A DNA stretch of 64,000 bases from Vulcanimicrobiota bacterium (GCA_028287565.1 JAQBPK010000054.1:1-64000); one strand, 5' to 3'; counted from the stretch's first letter, positions 1 through 8,659 are shown. The notes: generated by a model from the letters alone, not told the origin. Program-made: numbers and translations.

Positions 1-1
1 G

Positions 2-100
2 GAGCCGATCAAGTACGGTCCGGGCGGCGTTCCGTTCGAGACCATCCACGCGACGCCGCCGGGCGCACAAGCAACCGGGCCCGGCCACGCGGGGTCGTAG
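2..100 (+). CDS. C-terminal end of an unidentified upstream gene (partial)
   Basis: An open frame enters from the left edge and ends at TAG (98-100), giving 32 residues rich in Gly, Pro and Ala. The stop overlaps the AGGAG that serves the next gene, so the two genes are probably co-transcribed. The fragment is too short and too low in complexity to assign. In the related Firmicutes cluster the upstream neighbours are often isoprenoid or glutamyl-tRNA synthetase genes, but nothing here shows that. Confidence 0.5.
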   Translation, partial: EPIKYGPGGVPFETIHATPPGAQATGPGHAGS

Positions 101-107
101 GAGCGTC

Positions 108-765
108 GTGGCAGGCAACCCGTTCGAGACGTTTCTGGACGACCTGCGCGACCCGGTCGAAAACGACCCGGCGGCGCACGGGTATCTAGACGTCCAGCTG
201 TCGTATCCCGGCCTGCGCGCGGTAACGGCGCACCGGCTGATCCACGCGCTCTACAAAGCGAACGTTCCGCTGCTGCCGCGCTTCCTCGGATCGCTCGCGC
301 GGTACTGGACCGGCATCGAGATCGAGCCCGGCGCGAAGATCGGCAAAGGCGTGTTCATCGACCACGGGATCGGCGTCGTGATCGGCGAGACGGCGGAGGT
401 CGGCGACGGCTGCACGATCTACCAGGGCGTCACGCTGGGCGGGACGTCGCTTGCGAAGACGAAGCGCCATCCGACGCTCGAGCGCAACGTGACGGTCGGT
501 TCCGGCGCCGCGGTGCTCGGCGCGATCACGATCGGCGAAGGCGCGAAGATCGGCGCGAACTCCGTCGTGGTCAAAGACGTTCCACCCAACGCGACGGTCG
601 TCGGAATCCCCGGCCGCGTCGTGCTGATTGACGGCAAGCCGGTCAGCACCGGCACCGACCCTCGTCCGCGCGCCGAGATGCCCGACCCCAACGCACCGCT
701 CATCGCGCAGCTTTCCGAGCGCATCGCAGCGCTCGAGGCGCGCCTCGCCGAAGTCGAACGGAAGA

Positions 766-785
<20 letters not shown>
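108..785 (+). CDS. cysE: Serine O-acetyltransferase
   Basis: Transfers acetyl from acetyl-CoA to L-serine, giving O-acetylserine, the first step of cysteine synthesis; cytosolic. The N-terminal helical part (about 1-70) is followed by a left-handed beta-helix of hexapeptide repeats (about 72-172) with the family signature around [13 protein letters not shown] (Asp85, His86 in the acyl-transfer site), then YQGVTLGGT and KRHP. At 225 aa it is the short Bacillus-type form. Residues about 198-221 are a Glu/Arg/Ala-rich predicted coiled coil, an extension beyond the usual tail. The GTG start is chosen because AGGAG lies 5 bases upstream. The 3' end overlaps cysS by 20 bp, so the two are translationally coupled, matching cysteine supply to Cys-tRNA charging. 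Confidence 0.95.
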
Positions 786-2267
<1,482 letters not shown>

Positions 2268-2289
<22 letters not shown>

Positions 2290-3101
2290 GCGCGCAGCGC
2301 CCGCCGGGGCACGGCGGCCAGCGCCGCGCGCCGCGCGTGGACCTCGACGACGTGGTGTACGGCGTGCACGCGGTCGACGAGATGCTCGTCGCGGGCGAGC
2401 CGCTGCGGCACATCCACGTCGGCGACGACCGCAAGAACGATCCCGCGCTGCGCAACCTGCTCGAGCGCGCGCGTACCGCCCGCGTGCCGGTGCGCTACGA
2501 GAGCCGCGCGTTCTTCGCGTCGTTTCCGTACAAGGCGCACCAGGGCGTCGTGGCCTTCGGCGAGCCGTTCACGTACTCGTCGCTCGACGAGGTGCTCGCG
2601 CTGCGGCGGCGCGACCGCCCCGCACTGTTCGTCGTGCTGGACCACGTGACCGACCCGCACAACGTGGGCGCGATCGTCCGCTCGGCCGAGTGCGCGGGCG
2701 CGACGGCGGTGATCATGCCGGAGCGGCGCAGCGCGGGGGTGAACCCGACGGTCCGCAAGTCGTCGGCCGGCGCGACGGCGTTCGTCCCGATCGCGCGCGT
2801 CCCGAACGTGGCGCAGGCCGTCCGCACGCTGAAGAAGGCCGGCATCTGGACCTACGGCGCCGCGCTGAGCCCCCAGTCGCGCCCGTACACCGAGGCCGAC
2901 CTGCACGGGGACGTCGCGCTCGTCATCGGGGCCGAGGGCAGCGGGATCGCGCCGCTGGTCCAGCGCGAGTGCGACGTTCTCGTCGAGATCCCGCTGCTGG
3001 GGCGGGTGGCTTCGCTCAACGCGTCCGTGGCGGCCGGCATCCTGCTTTACGAGGCGGTCCGGCAGCGCGGAGGGGCTTCAGCGTCCGAGTCCGCTGGGTA
3101 A
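2268..3101 (+). CDS. rlmB: 23S rRNA (guanosine-2'-O-)-methyltransferase, RlmB/SpoU family
   Basis: SpoU/TrmH-family SAM-dependent 2'-O-ribose methyltransferase; in this gene neighbourhood the expected target is 23S rRNA G2251. The N-terminal substrate-binding domain (GVHAVDEML, about 27-110) precedes the SPOUT knot with all three signatures: motif 1 DPHNVGAIVRSAECAGA, motif 2 VIGAEGSGI, motif 3 LGRVASLNASVAAGILLYE. Length 277 aa. The GTG at 2268 overlaps cysS; another GTG at 2337 would remove a basic, low-complexity leader of 23 residues and could be the true start. Gene order cysS-rlmB-sigH is conserved in Firmicutes (there with mrnC and yacP between). Confidence 0.9.
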
Positions 3102-3129
3102 TGGAACCGGGCGAGCCCGTCCTCCGTCC

Positions 3130-3158
3130 TTGACCTTGAAGAAGGACCCTCCTATACT
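3130..3158 (+). promoter_or_regulatory. Sigma-70-type promoter for the sigH gene
   Basis: TTGACC (3130-3135), a 17-bp spacer and TATACT (3153-3158) make a near-consensus housekeeping promoter in the gap between the methyltransferase and the sigma factor. Transcription should start near 3165, giving a leader of about 70 bases. The sigma factor can therefore be expressed apart from the cys operon. Confidence 0.8.
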
Positions 3159-3233
3159 TAGACGGTCCTGCACGGCCCCGACGGGCTCCGGCCCGCGCTT
3201 TCGTGCTCGACCATTTCCGGCAAGGTAGGTTTC

Positions 3234-3881
3234 ATGGCGATCGCAGCCCCTGTCGCGGAGCCGCTCGACTACCACGAGCGGCCCGACGAAGATCTCGTCT
3301 CCGCGGCGAAATCGGGCGACAACCTGGCGATGGAGTTCTTGCTCAACAAGTACAAGAACTTCGTCCGAATCAAAGCAAAGAGCTACTTCCTCATCGGTGC
3401 CGACCGGGAGGACATCATTCAGGAAGGGATGATCGGTCTGTACAAGGCCGTCCGCGACTTCAAGGCCGACAAGCTTTCGAGCTTCCGGGCGTTCGCGGAA
3501 CTCTGCATCACCCGTCAGATCATCACCGCGATCAAGACGGCGACCCGGCAGAAGCACATCCCGCTCAACCAGTACATCTCGCTCAACAAGCCGATTTACG
3601 ACGAGGACAGCGAGCGTACGCTCCTCGACGTGATGCCGTCTCAGAAGACCTCGGATCCCGAAGAGCTCGTGATCAATCAGGAGGTCTCCGAAGACATCAA
3701 GGCGCGCATCCAGGAGAATCTGTCCGACCTCGAGTCGCAGGTGCTCCTGTCCTATCTGGAAGGCAAGTCCTACCAGGAGATGGCCCGCGACCTCAACCGG
3801 CACGTGAAGTCGATCGACAACGCGCTCCAGCGCGTGAAGCGAAAGATCGAGAAGAACCTGGCCGAGATCGAGCTCCCTTGA
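3234..3881 (+). CDS. sigH: RNA polymerase sigma factor, SigH (sigma-30) type
   Basis: A 215-aa sigma-70-family factor with SigH-like layout. Region 2 contains the core-binding and -10 melting segments (ADREDIIQEGMIGLYKAVRDF, then FRAFAELCITRQIITAIKTATRQKH). Region 4 has the -35-binding HTH (LEGKSYQEMARDLNRHVKSIDNALQRVKRKI). It keeps the SigH trademark segment SLNKPIYDEDSERTLLDVM. In Bacillus SigH drives transition-phase and competence/sporulation genes; the role here is unknown. ATG preceded by AAGGTAGG. Its position after cysE-cysS-rlmB and before the tRNA group matches the Firmicutes sigH locus. Confidence 0.93.
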   Translation: MAIAAPVAEPLDYHERPDEDLVSAAKSGDNLAMEFLLNKYKNFVRIKAKSYFLIGADREDIIQEGMIGLYKAVRDFKADKLSSFRAFAELCITRQIITAIKTATRQKHIPLNQYISLNKPIYDEDSERTLLDVMPSQKTSDPEELVINQEVSEDIKARIQENLSDLESQVLLSYLEGKSYQEMARDLNRHVKSIDNALQRVKRKIEKNLAEIELP

Positions 3882-3947
3882 AAGGACCTAGGGGCGCGTA
3901 GCTGATCCGTCAGCCGACGCCTTCGAGGATCCAGACGGAAAGGAAGA

Positions 3948-3968
3948 GGCCCCGCCTAGTGCGGGGCC
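3948..3968 (-). terminator. Hairpin between convergent genes; its loop contains the ferredoxin-like stop codon
   Basis: GGCCCCGC - CTAGT - GCGGGGCC forms a perfect 8-bp stem. The 5-base loop holds the stop codon of the minus-strand gene (3956-3958). On the minus strand it is followed by TCTTCCTTT, so it can terminate that gene; for sigH on the plus strand the tail is less T-rich. Confidence 0.65.
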
Positions 3969-4345
3969 TTCTCCGTTTCGGGCTCGTGTGCGACCGGTGC
4001 GGGCGGCGCGAGCTCGCGGACGATGGTCTCGTAGATCAGCTCGCGATCCTCGAGCGGGTCGAACACGAGGCACTTCTGCTGGCCGCCGCGTCCGACGGGA
4101 TCGATGAAGATCGTGACCCGGCCGGGCGCGCAGACGTCCAGGCACGTCGTGCCGGTCGCCCGGATCGCGCCCCAGTGCCCGTCGGCCTTCAGGCGGTCCT
4201 TGAGCCACTCGCGCAGCTTGAGCCGCTCGTCGCCGGCGTGCTCGGGAAAATCCTGGGCAAAGCGAACGTTGAGGCACTTCTCGCAGACGAGCGCGAGCCC
4301 GCCGTGCCGGCGCCAGAGCGGTCTGACTTCGATGGGTTCGCTCAC
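3956..4345 (-). CDS. (2Fe-2S) ferredoxin-like protein, thioredoxin-fold type
   Basis: A 129-aa protein with Cys21 and Cys24 (VCEKCLN) and a second pair Cys68 and Cys72 (TGTTCLDVCAPG), followed by a short beta segment (RVTIFID). This Cys pattern and the TCLDxC signature are those of thioredoxin-like [2Fe-2S] ferredoxins (NuoE / Azotobacter FeSII fold). It may carry electrons or sense redox state; no partner gene is nearby. The C-terminal 25 residues are acidic and Pro/Ala rich. It converges on sigH and is probably a single-gene unit. Confidence 0.7.
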   Translation of the reverse strand: MSEPIEVRPLWRRHGGLALVCEKCLNVRFAQDFPEHAGDERLKLREWLKDRLKADGHWGAIRATGTTCLDVCAPGRVTIFIDPVGRGGQQKCLVFDPLEDRELIYETIVRELAPPAPVAHEPETEKAPH

Positions 4346-4384
4346 GCTCTCCGTCGACCGCGTCTACGCGCGAGAAAGATGCAG

Positions 4385-4467
4385 AGCCGACGGTGGGATT
4401 CGAACCCACGTGTGCTTTCGCAGCGTGCTTACAAGGCACGTCCCTTCGACCGCTCGGGTACGTCGGC
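4385..4467 (-). tRNA. tRNA-Thr (anticodon TGT) with a class II body and long variable arm
   Basis: Acceptor GCCGACG pairs with CGTCGGC, the anticodon stem CGTGC/GCACG closes loop CTTGTAA (anticodon TGT), and T-arm GTGGG/CCCAC has loop TTCGAAT. Between anticodon and T stems are 14 bases that fold into a small arm (TGC-GAAA-GCA), and the D-arm has the 3-bp CCC/GGG stem typical of class II tRNAs. The discriminator is T73; CCA is not encoded. G1-C72, C2-G71, G35 and U36 fit ThrRS identity elements known from E. coli. A tRNA-Thr with a long variable arm is unusual. It is oriented opposite to the next two tRNAs. Confidence 0.8.
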
Positions 4468-4582
4468 GCGGAAGCGATGTTCGGTCGCGGCCCGCTCCAA
4501 ACCCTCGCCGCGTTGTACGAACGCCCACCGCGAAAGTAGGAAGGCTCCTTGGGGTTCGCGTATCAGAGCGGGTCCCCACCGT

Positions 4583-4670
4583 GGGTCGGTGGTCGAGTGG
4601 TTAATGGCACCGGACTGTAAATTCGGCTCGCGAAAGCGATACGCAGGTTCAAATCCTGCCCGGCCCACCA
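4583..4670 (+). tRNA. tRNA-Tyr (GTA)
   Basis: Acceptor GGGTCGG/CCGGCCC with one G-T pair, a 3-bp D stem, anticodon stem CCGGA/TTCGG with loop CTGTAAA (anticodon GTA), a long variable arm with CGCGAAAGCG, T-arm GCAGG-TTCAAAT-CCTGC, discriminator A and encoded CCA. A normal class II tyrosine tRNA. Confidence 0.93.
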
Positions 4671-4679
4671 AGTCAAGCA

Positions 4680-4711
4680 GGCGGCGCGTCCCGCAAGGTC
4701 CACGCGCCGCC
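4680..4711 (+). other. GC-rich hairpin between tRNA-Tyr and tRNA-Gly
   Basis: GGCGGCGCGT pairs perfectly with ACGCGCCGCC across a 12-base loop. There is no T tract, so it is more likely a processing or spacer structure in a Tyr-Gly co-transcript than a terminator. Confidence 0.45.
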
Positions 4712-4738
4712 GCTTCGTAAGACCACAATCAAACGAGC

Positions 4739-4812
4739 GCGGGCGTTGCATAATGGTAATGCCCTTGCCTTCCAAGCAAGAGTCGCGGGTTCGATTCCCG
4801 CCGCCCGCTCCA
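4739..4812 (+). tRNA. tRNA-Gly (TCC), probable prophage attachment site
   Basis: Acceptor GCGGGCG/CGCCCGC, anticodon loop CTTCCAA (anticodon TCC), T-arm GCGGG-TTCGATT-CCCGC, discriminator T and encoded CCA. The gene is intact and the prophage integrase begins about 320 bp downstream, so its 3' end is the likely attL core. The matching attR copy must lie right of the window; I did not see a second copy here. Confidence 0.93.
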
Positions 4813-4816
4813 TCCG

Positions 4817-4846
4817 AAAAGCCATACGGCGTATGGCTTTTTTGTT
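4817..4846 (+). terminator. Rho-independent terminator after tRNA-Gly
   Basis: AAAAGCCATAC - GGC - GTATGGCTTTT makes an 11-bp stem with a T-rich tail (TTTTTTGTTTT). It closes the tRNA transcript at the presumed host/prophage border. Confidence 0.85.
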
Positions 4847-4849
4847 TTC

Positions 4850-5128
4850 GTGGACGATAGTAAAAAGTCAGCCGAGGAGTCACGCAATGAGTCTCGGGCC
4901 TCGGAAACGAATTTGGTCGGCATGTGGGCGTATGCGGTGGAAGACGAGGGGCTTGTGGGTGCTGTGGTCACATCTCGTGCGACGAGGGACGGCGCGCTAG
5001 CCCTGGCGCCGGCTGCGCTTCGGGACACCCTTTCCGCCGAGGGCGAGGTATGGTGCGATGGGAAGCGCCGCATGCTGTACGAATTTCCTGAATCCGACCT
5101 TGCTGTTCTCGGACTAGGGCTCGACTGA
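4850..5128 (+). CDS. Small hypothetical protein upstream of the integrase
   Basis: 92 aa from the GTG at 4850, or 68 aa from the ATG at 4922 (MWAYAVED). The longer start lies on the trailing edge of the terminator and has no ribosome site, so the shorter form may be real. The C-terminal half looks like a small mixed alpha/beta domain; no family recognised. The integrase starts 3 bases after its stop, which suggests coupled translation and a recombination-related role, but it has no HTH like an excisionase. Confidence 0.5.
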   Translation: MDDSKKSAEESRNESRASETNLVGMWAYAVEDEGLVGAVVTSRATRDGALALAPAALRDTLSAEGEVWCDGKRRMLYEFPESDLAVLGLGLD

Positions 5129-5130
5129 GC

Positions 5131-6321
5131 GTGGCGAATGCGGCGCGGCGATCGCGTCCCGGTGACGGCTCGGTTTATCCCATCGGCGACGGTAAGTTCA
5201 TCGCCGCGATCTCGATGGGAGGGCGCGGGAATCGCCGGTACCGCCGCGTCACCAAGCCGTCAAAGGCCGAGGCGCTCGAAGCTCTGCGCCGCCTGCGCGC
5301 GGAATGCGCCCCGCTCGCGATCCTCGACGAGCCGGCCGTCACGCTGGAAACGTACCTTGCGGCCTGGCTTCACGAGACCGTCCGGCCGGCGGTTCGTAAG
5401 ACCACGCTCGCGACGTACTCGTCCATCCTCTCGACCCACGTCTACCCGCGCCTCGGCATGGTACGGCTGGACCGGCTCACGGCCGCGCATCTGCGCAAGT
5501 TACTCGCCGATCTGGAGCGCGAAGCCGTCGGCCCGCGCCTCCGAGAGGTTGTGCACCAGCGGCTCAAAGCCGCGCTTGCCGTCGCGGTGGAGCGCGGTGC
5601 GCTGGTCAAGAACCCGATGATCGGCGTCGCGCGCCATCGTGTCCCGCGCCGCACGATGAACGTCTGGAGCGCAGAGCAAGCCCGGATGTTCCTCGACGGC
5701 ACGGCCGACCACGAGCTCGCGGCGCTGTGGCGGCTGGCACTCTCGGCGGGCCTGCGGCGCGGCGAGATCCTTGCGCTTCGCACTGTCGACTTCGACGCGC
5801 GCGGACGTCGCCTGCGCATTCAGCACACGCTTTCGGCGGCCGGCGAGCTGCTCGAGCCCAAGACCGCGGGGGCGCGGCGGGCGATCGATCTGCCGGACCG
5901 CGCCGTCGCCGCGCTGCTGGATCACCGCCAGCGTCTGCTCGCCGCGGGCCTGGGCGGCTCCCTGTGGCTGTTCCCCGTCGAAGGCAAGGACGATCCGCGG
6001 CGCGGCGAGGTCCGGCTGCCGCGCGCCGTCGCTCGCGCATTCGAGCGCGCGACCGCGGCCGTCGACGGGGCGCTTCGTGAGCAGCTGGACGCGCAGCCGG
6101 GTCGCGCGGAGCCCTCAAAACCCGGAGACGGCCTCCCGCGCATCCGGTTCCACGACCTGCGGCACACCTGCGCGACGCTCCACCTCGCGAACGGGACGCA
6201 CCCGAAGATCGTGTCGGAGATGCTCGGCCACGCCTCCATTCAGATCACGCTCGACACGTACTCGCACGTACTCCCGAGCATGCAGCGCGACGCCGCCGAC
6301 CGGTTCGACGCCGTGCTGTAG
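5131..6321 (+). CDS. Prophage integrase, tyrosine recombinase
   Basis: Catalyses site-specific integration and excision. 396 aa with an N-terminal arm-binding region, a core-binding SAM-like domain (LETYLAAWLHETVRP onward, about 70-165) and a C-terminal catalytic domain. Catalytic residues visible: Arg209 in SAGLRRGEI, His341 and Arg344 in HDLRHTCATL, His367 in MLGHASIQIT and the nucleophile Tyr377 in DTYSHVLP. GTG start 3 bases after the previous stop. Its position beside tRNA-Gly points to that tRNA as attB. A strong hairpin terminator follows. Confidence 0.95.
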   Translation: MANAARRSRPGDGSVYPIGDGKFIAAISMGGRGNRRYRRVTKPSKAEALEALRRLRAECAPLAILDEPAVTLETYLAAWLHETVRPAVRKTTLATYSSILSTHVYPRLGMVRLDRLTAAHLRKLLADLEREAVGPRLREVVHQRLKAALAVAVERGALVKNPMIGVARHRVPRRTMNVWSAEQARMFLDGTADHELAALWRLALSAGLRRGEILALRTVDFDARGRRLRIQHTLSAAGELLEPKTAGARRAIDLPDRAVAALLDHRQRLLAAGLGGSLWLFPVEGKDDPRRGEVRLPRAVARAFERATAAVDGALREQLDAQPGRAEPSKPGDGLPRIRFHDLRHTCATLHLANGTHPKIVSEMLGHASIQITLDTYSHVLPSMQRDAADRFDAVL

Positions 6322-6349
6322 CTGACCGCGCCGGCTCGCCCGCACTTCC

Positions 6350-6387
6350 GCCCGTCGCCTTTCCCGGCGGCGGGCGTTTCGCATTTT
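6350..6387 (+). terminator. Terminator after the integrase gene
   Basis: GCCCGTCGCC - TTTCCC - GGCGGCGGGC forms a 10-bp stem with one T-G pair, followed by GTTTCGCATTTT. It isolates the integrase from the peptide/regulator module. Confidence 0.7.
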
Positions 6388-6446
6388 CGCGGCAGTTCGC
6401 GCTCGCCTTCCAGCGCGGGCTCGATGGCGCGAGCGGCGAACGGCAT

Positions 6447-6470
6447 CGTACAAACGGCACTTTAGTGCCG
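6447..6470. promoter_or_regulatory. Palindromic operator upstream of the peptide gene
   Basis: CGGCAC-TTTA-GTGCCG (6455-6470) is a perfect 6-bp inverted repeat, extending to 7 bp if centred on TT. It is fused to CGTACAAACGG (6447-6457), which recurs inverted at 8378-8388. Related 16-bp palindromes lie at 8402-8417 and in the repressor/cro region (10296-10311). Likely a regulator-binding site controlling the peptide gene 33 bases downstream. Confidence 0.6.
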
Positions 6471-6502
6471 ATTGCGCGTTTTCGCTCGAAAGGCGGTTCC
6501 CC

Positions 6503-6667
6503 GTGAATCTCTTGCTCGCGACTCTTTTAGCGCTGGCGCTCGGCGCGCCCGGCCTGTTCGACACCGGTGGCGGCGGTCCGTCGTTCGTAAGTCCGACCAC
6601 CTACGACACCGGCGGCGGCGGTCCGAGCAAAAACTGTCCGCCATCACTTCCGGACTGCATACCGTAG
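6503..6667 (+). CDS. Putative secreted signalling peptide precursor, 54 aa
   Basis: GTG start with GAAAGGCGG upstream. Residues 1-17 form a short hydrophobic export-signal-like segment (MNLLLATLLALALGAPG). The rest is Gly/Pro rich with two exact copies of DTGGGGPS (20-27, 35-42) and a C-terminal CPPSLPDCIP whose Cys45 and Cys52 could form a disulfide. No known family. It lies between a palindromic operator and a large TPR-HTH regulator, the layout of peptide-receptor pairs such as AimP/AimR or PrgQ/PrgX. The N-terminus lacks the usual basic residues, so export is inferred and not certain. An alternative is a small structural or toxin-like peptide. Confidence 0.6.
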   Translation: MNLLLATLLALALGAPGLFDTGGGGPSFVSPTTYDTGGGGPSKNCPPSLPDCIP

Positions 6668-6707
6668 GGGCGGTTCGGTCACGGCACCGAAAGATCGGTT
6701 ACCGTGG

Positions 6708-6736
6708 AGAGGCGTCGAGTTTCGGCGCCTCTTTCT
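6708..6736 (+). terminator. Hairpin between peptide and regulator genes (attenuator-like)
   Basis: AGAGGCGTCGA - GTT - TCGGCGCCTCT makes an 11-bp stem with one T-G pair, followed by TTCT. It could end most peptide transcripts and let a fraction read through into the TPR regulator, setting their ratio. If so, the regulator must start downstream of it, at the GTG at 6743 and not the GTG at 6704. Confidence 0.5.
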
Positions 6737-6742
6737 CGCCCT

Positions 6743-8350
6743 GTGGAGGGACCGGTCATCGGACAGACAGCCCGCTCTCACCGTCACCCGGGTCCCCGCG
6801 CATCGCTCGGCGACGCCATGCGCGCGTGGTTCGCCGGGGAATTCGATCGCTGCCTGGAGCTGTGCGACCGCGTTCGCCGCAACGATCCCGACACGCGCTC
6901 GCAAGTAGCGCTGCTGCGCGCACGCGCATACCTTCGCATCGGCCGCGCGCCCGAGGCTCACCGCATTCTCTCCGACGTCTTCGTTGCGCACGGGACGCTC
7001 GACGCCTCGCTGACCGCGCAGATGCTACTGGGCGCGGCTGAGGTCCGCATCGGCGCCGTCGAAGCCGGGCTGGCACGCCTTGAAGCCGCTCAGAAGTCCG
7101 CCGCGACGGCGCATCCGACGATCCGCTCGGAGATCGCGCTGAATCGAGCGCTTGCGTACTACGCCGACGGCGACCACCGCGCCGCGAGCGCTGCCCTAGC
7201 CGACGTCGACCGCGCCAGCGACATCGTGCATGCGCGCGCGCTGGAGTACGAAGGCTGGATCGCGACCGCGCGCGGCCGGCACGACGAAGCGGCGCGGCAC
7301 TTCGTCGCCGCAATCGAGCGGCTCGACACGTGCCGCCAGCAGGATCGGTTCCTAGAGGCGAACGCCCTACAAGCGCTCTCCTACCTCGCCGCGGAGCGCT
7401 TCGACGATGCCCTGTGGTCGTTCATCGAGACGCGCGCGGCCGGCGTCGATTGGACCGCCGACGGGCTCGCACTTCCGCGTTGGTGGATCACGATGAGCTC
7501 CGCGTTCGTGCACGAGGCGGCCGGCCGGACACTCCAGGCCTTCGCCGCGGCGCGCGAGGCTGTCTATACCGCGCCGACACCCGCCTACCGCGTGCACGCG
7601 CTCCTGCGCCGGTCCATCGTGGCCCGCAACGTCGGCGAACAGTTCTCGCCGCTCGACACGCTCCACAGCGCGCGCGCCGCGTTCGACGCGATCGACCCGC
7701 GCACGCTGACGGGCGACGAGCGGACCGTGCCGCTGGTCCTCGCCGAAGCGTTCGCGCAGGTCGCCCGCGAGATGGAAAGCGCCGAGGCGCTCGACCTCGC
7801 GCGCCGGTACGAACGGCTCTACTGCGAGCTCGCGCCGATGACACGGGTCTCGGCGATGAGCCAGGATCCGCGGACGCCCGCGCTCGAGCATGCGGTCCGC
7901 GCGACGATCGCCGAGGCCGCTGGCGACACCGCGACCGCGTACGCCGCGTACAACGAGGCGTTTCGCGCCCACAAGGCGCTCGGCTTCAGGCGCCGTGCCG
8001 CCGCCTGCGCGTACCGGCTGGGCGAGCTCACGGGCTTCGACCACTTCTACGCCTACGTCGTCGAAAGCACGCGTGACGTCGACCGCTCCTACTGGCTGCG
8101 CCGTCTCATGCGCCGGCGCGAATGCGGCTACCGCGATCCGATCGCGCGCAACCTCACGCCTTCGCAGCGCGAGGTGCTTGTCGCTATCTGCCAAGGCAAG
8201 ACGAACGGCGAGATCGCGCGCCTGCGCGACCGCTCCGAATCCACCATAAAGCACATCGTGACGGAGCTGCTGCGCGCGTTCGGCGTGGAGAGCCGCGAGC
8301 AGCTCATCGTCGCGTGCGCGCGGAGATTATCGGTGGTCGAAGTCCCGTAG
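6743..8350 (+). CDS. TPR-repeat transcriptional regulator with C-terminal LuxR-type HTH
   Basis: About 535 aa. Nearly the whole length is Ala/Arg/Leu-rich helical repeats of TPR type (for example LLRARAYLRIGRAPEAHRIL, EYEGWIATARGRHDEAARHF, AVRATIAEAAGDTATAYAAY). The last 65 residues form a LuxR/GerE HTH: LTPSQREVLVAICQGKTNGE, then SESTIKHIVTELLRAFGV. TPR solenoids fused to a DNA-binding domain commonly bind peptides or proteins; here the adjacent 54-aa exported peptide is the obvious candidate ligand. Possible starts are GTG 6704, GTG 6743 and ATG 6818; 6743 is chosen because 6704 lies in front of a terminator-like hairpin. It sits between integrase and repressor, where lysogeny-control genes are found. 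Direct evidence of peptide binding is lacking. Confidence 0.8.
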   Translation: MEGPVIGQTARSHRHPGPRASLGDAMRAWFAGEFDRCLELCDRVRRNDPDTRSQVALLRARAYLRIGRAPEAHRILSDVFVAHGTLDASLTAQMLLGAAEVRIGAVEAGLARLEAAQKSAATAHPTIRSEIALNRALAYYADGDHRAASAALADVDRASDIVHARALEYEGWIATARGRHDEAARHFVAAIERLDTCRQQDRFLEANALQALSYLAAERFDDALWSFIETRAAGVDWTADGLALPRWWITMSSAFVHEAAGRTLQAFAAAREAVYTAPTPAYRVHALLRRSIVARNVGEQFSPLDTLHSARAAFDAIDPRTLTGDERTVPLVLAEAFAQVAREMESAEALDLARRYERLYCELAPMTRVSAMSQDPRTPALEHAVRATIAEAAGDTATAYAAYNEAFRAHKALGFRRRAAACAYRLGELTGFDHFYAYVVESTRDVDRSYWLRRLMRRRECGYRDPIARNLTPSQREVLVAICQGKTNGEIARLRDRSESTIKHIVTELLRAFGVESREQLIVACARRLSVVEVP

Positions 8351-8377
8351 CGTCAGCGCGCTAGCATTACAACTAAC

Positions 8378-8446
8378 CCGTTTGTACGTTGGCGCTCTGT
8401 GCGGCACCAAAGTGCCGGTAGACAAACATCGGTACGGCAGCGTACC
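8378..8446. promoter_or_regulatory. Cluster of inverted repeats after the TPR regulator
   Basis: This gap between converging genes holds CCGTTTGTACG (8378-8388, inverted copy of 6447-6457), CGGCAC-CAAA-GTGCCG (8402-8417, the same arms as the operator before the peptide gene) and GGTACG-GCAG-CGTACC (8431-8446). The module is thus bracketed by inverted copies of one motif set. Either these are regulator sites that loop DNA, or they mark the ends of a module that moved as a unit. Confidence 0.5.
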
Positions 8447-8463
8447 ATCGGGTGCCATGCAGA

Positions 8464-8655
8464 TCAGAAGTGCGGCGTTGGACTCGACGACCCCGACGAC
8501 AATAGCGTTAGTGCGAGAAAGAACGTCACGATCGCGCACAGCGCGTAACCGATTCGGCCGGCGTTCGACGGCGCGCCGTCCTCTCGCGAGGTGATCTCAG
8601 CGAAGCAGCGCGCGAGCGTGTACGCGGCGACGATGAGGCCGATGAGTTGGATCAC
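8464..8655 (-). CDS. Small two-helix membrane protein
   Basis: 63 aa with an N-terminal hydrophobic helix (MIQLIGLIVAAYTLARCF), a short charged loop (EITSREDGAPSN) and a second helix (IGYALCAIVTFFLALTLL). GTG start 4 bases after the stop of the upstream secreted-protein gene, so the two are coupled. Both lie downstream of the repressor on the same strand and are probably expressed in the lysogen. Superinfection exclusion is plausible but not shown. Confidence 0.6.
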   Translation of the reverse strand: MIQLIGLIVAAYTLARCFAEITSREDGAPSNAGRIGYALCAIVTFFLALTLLSSGSSSPTPHF

Positions 8656-8659
8656 GGCG

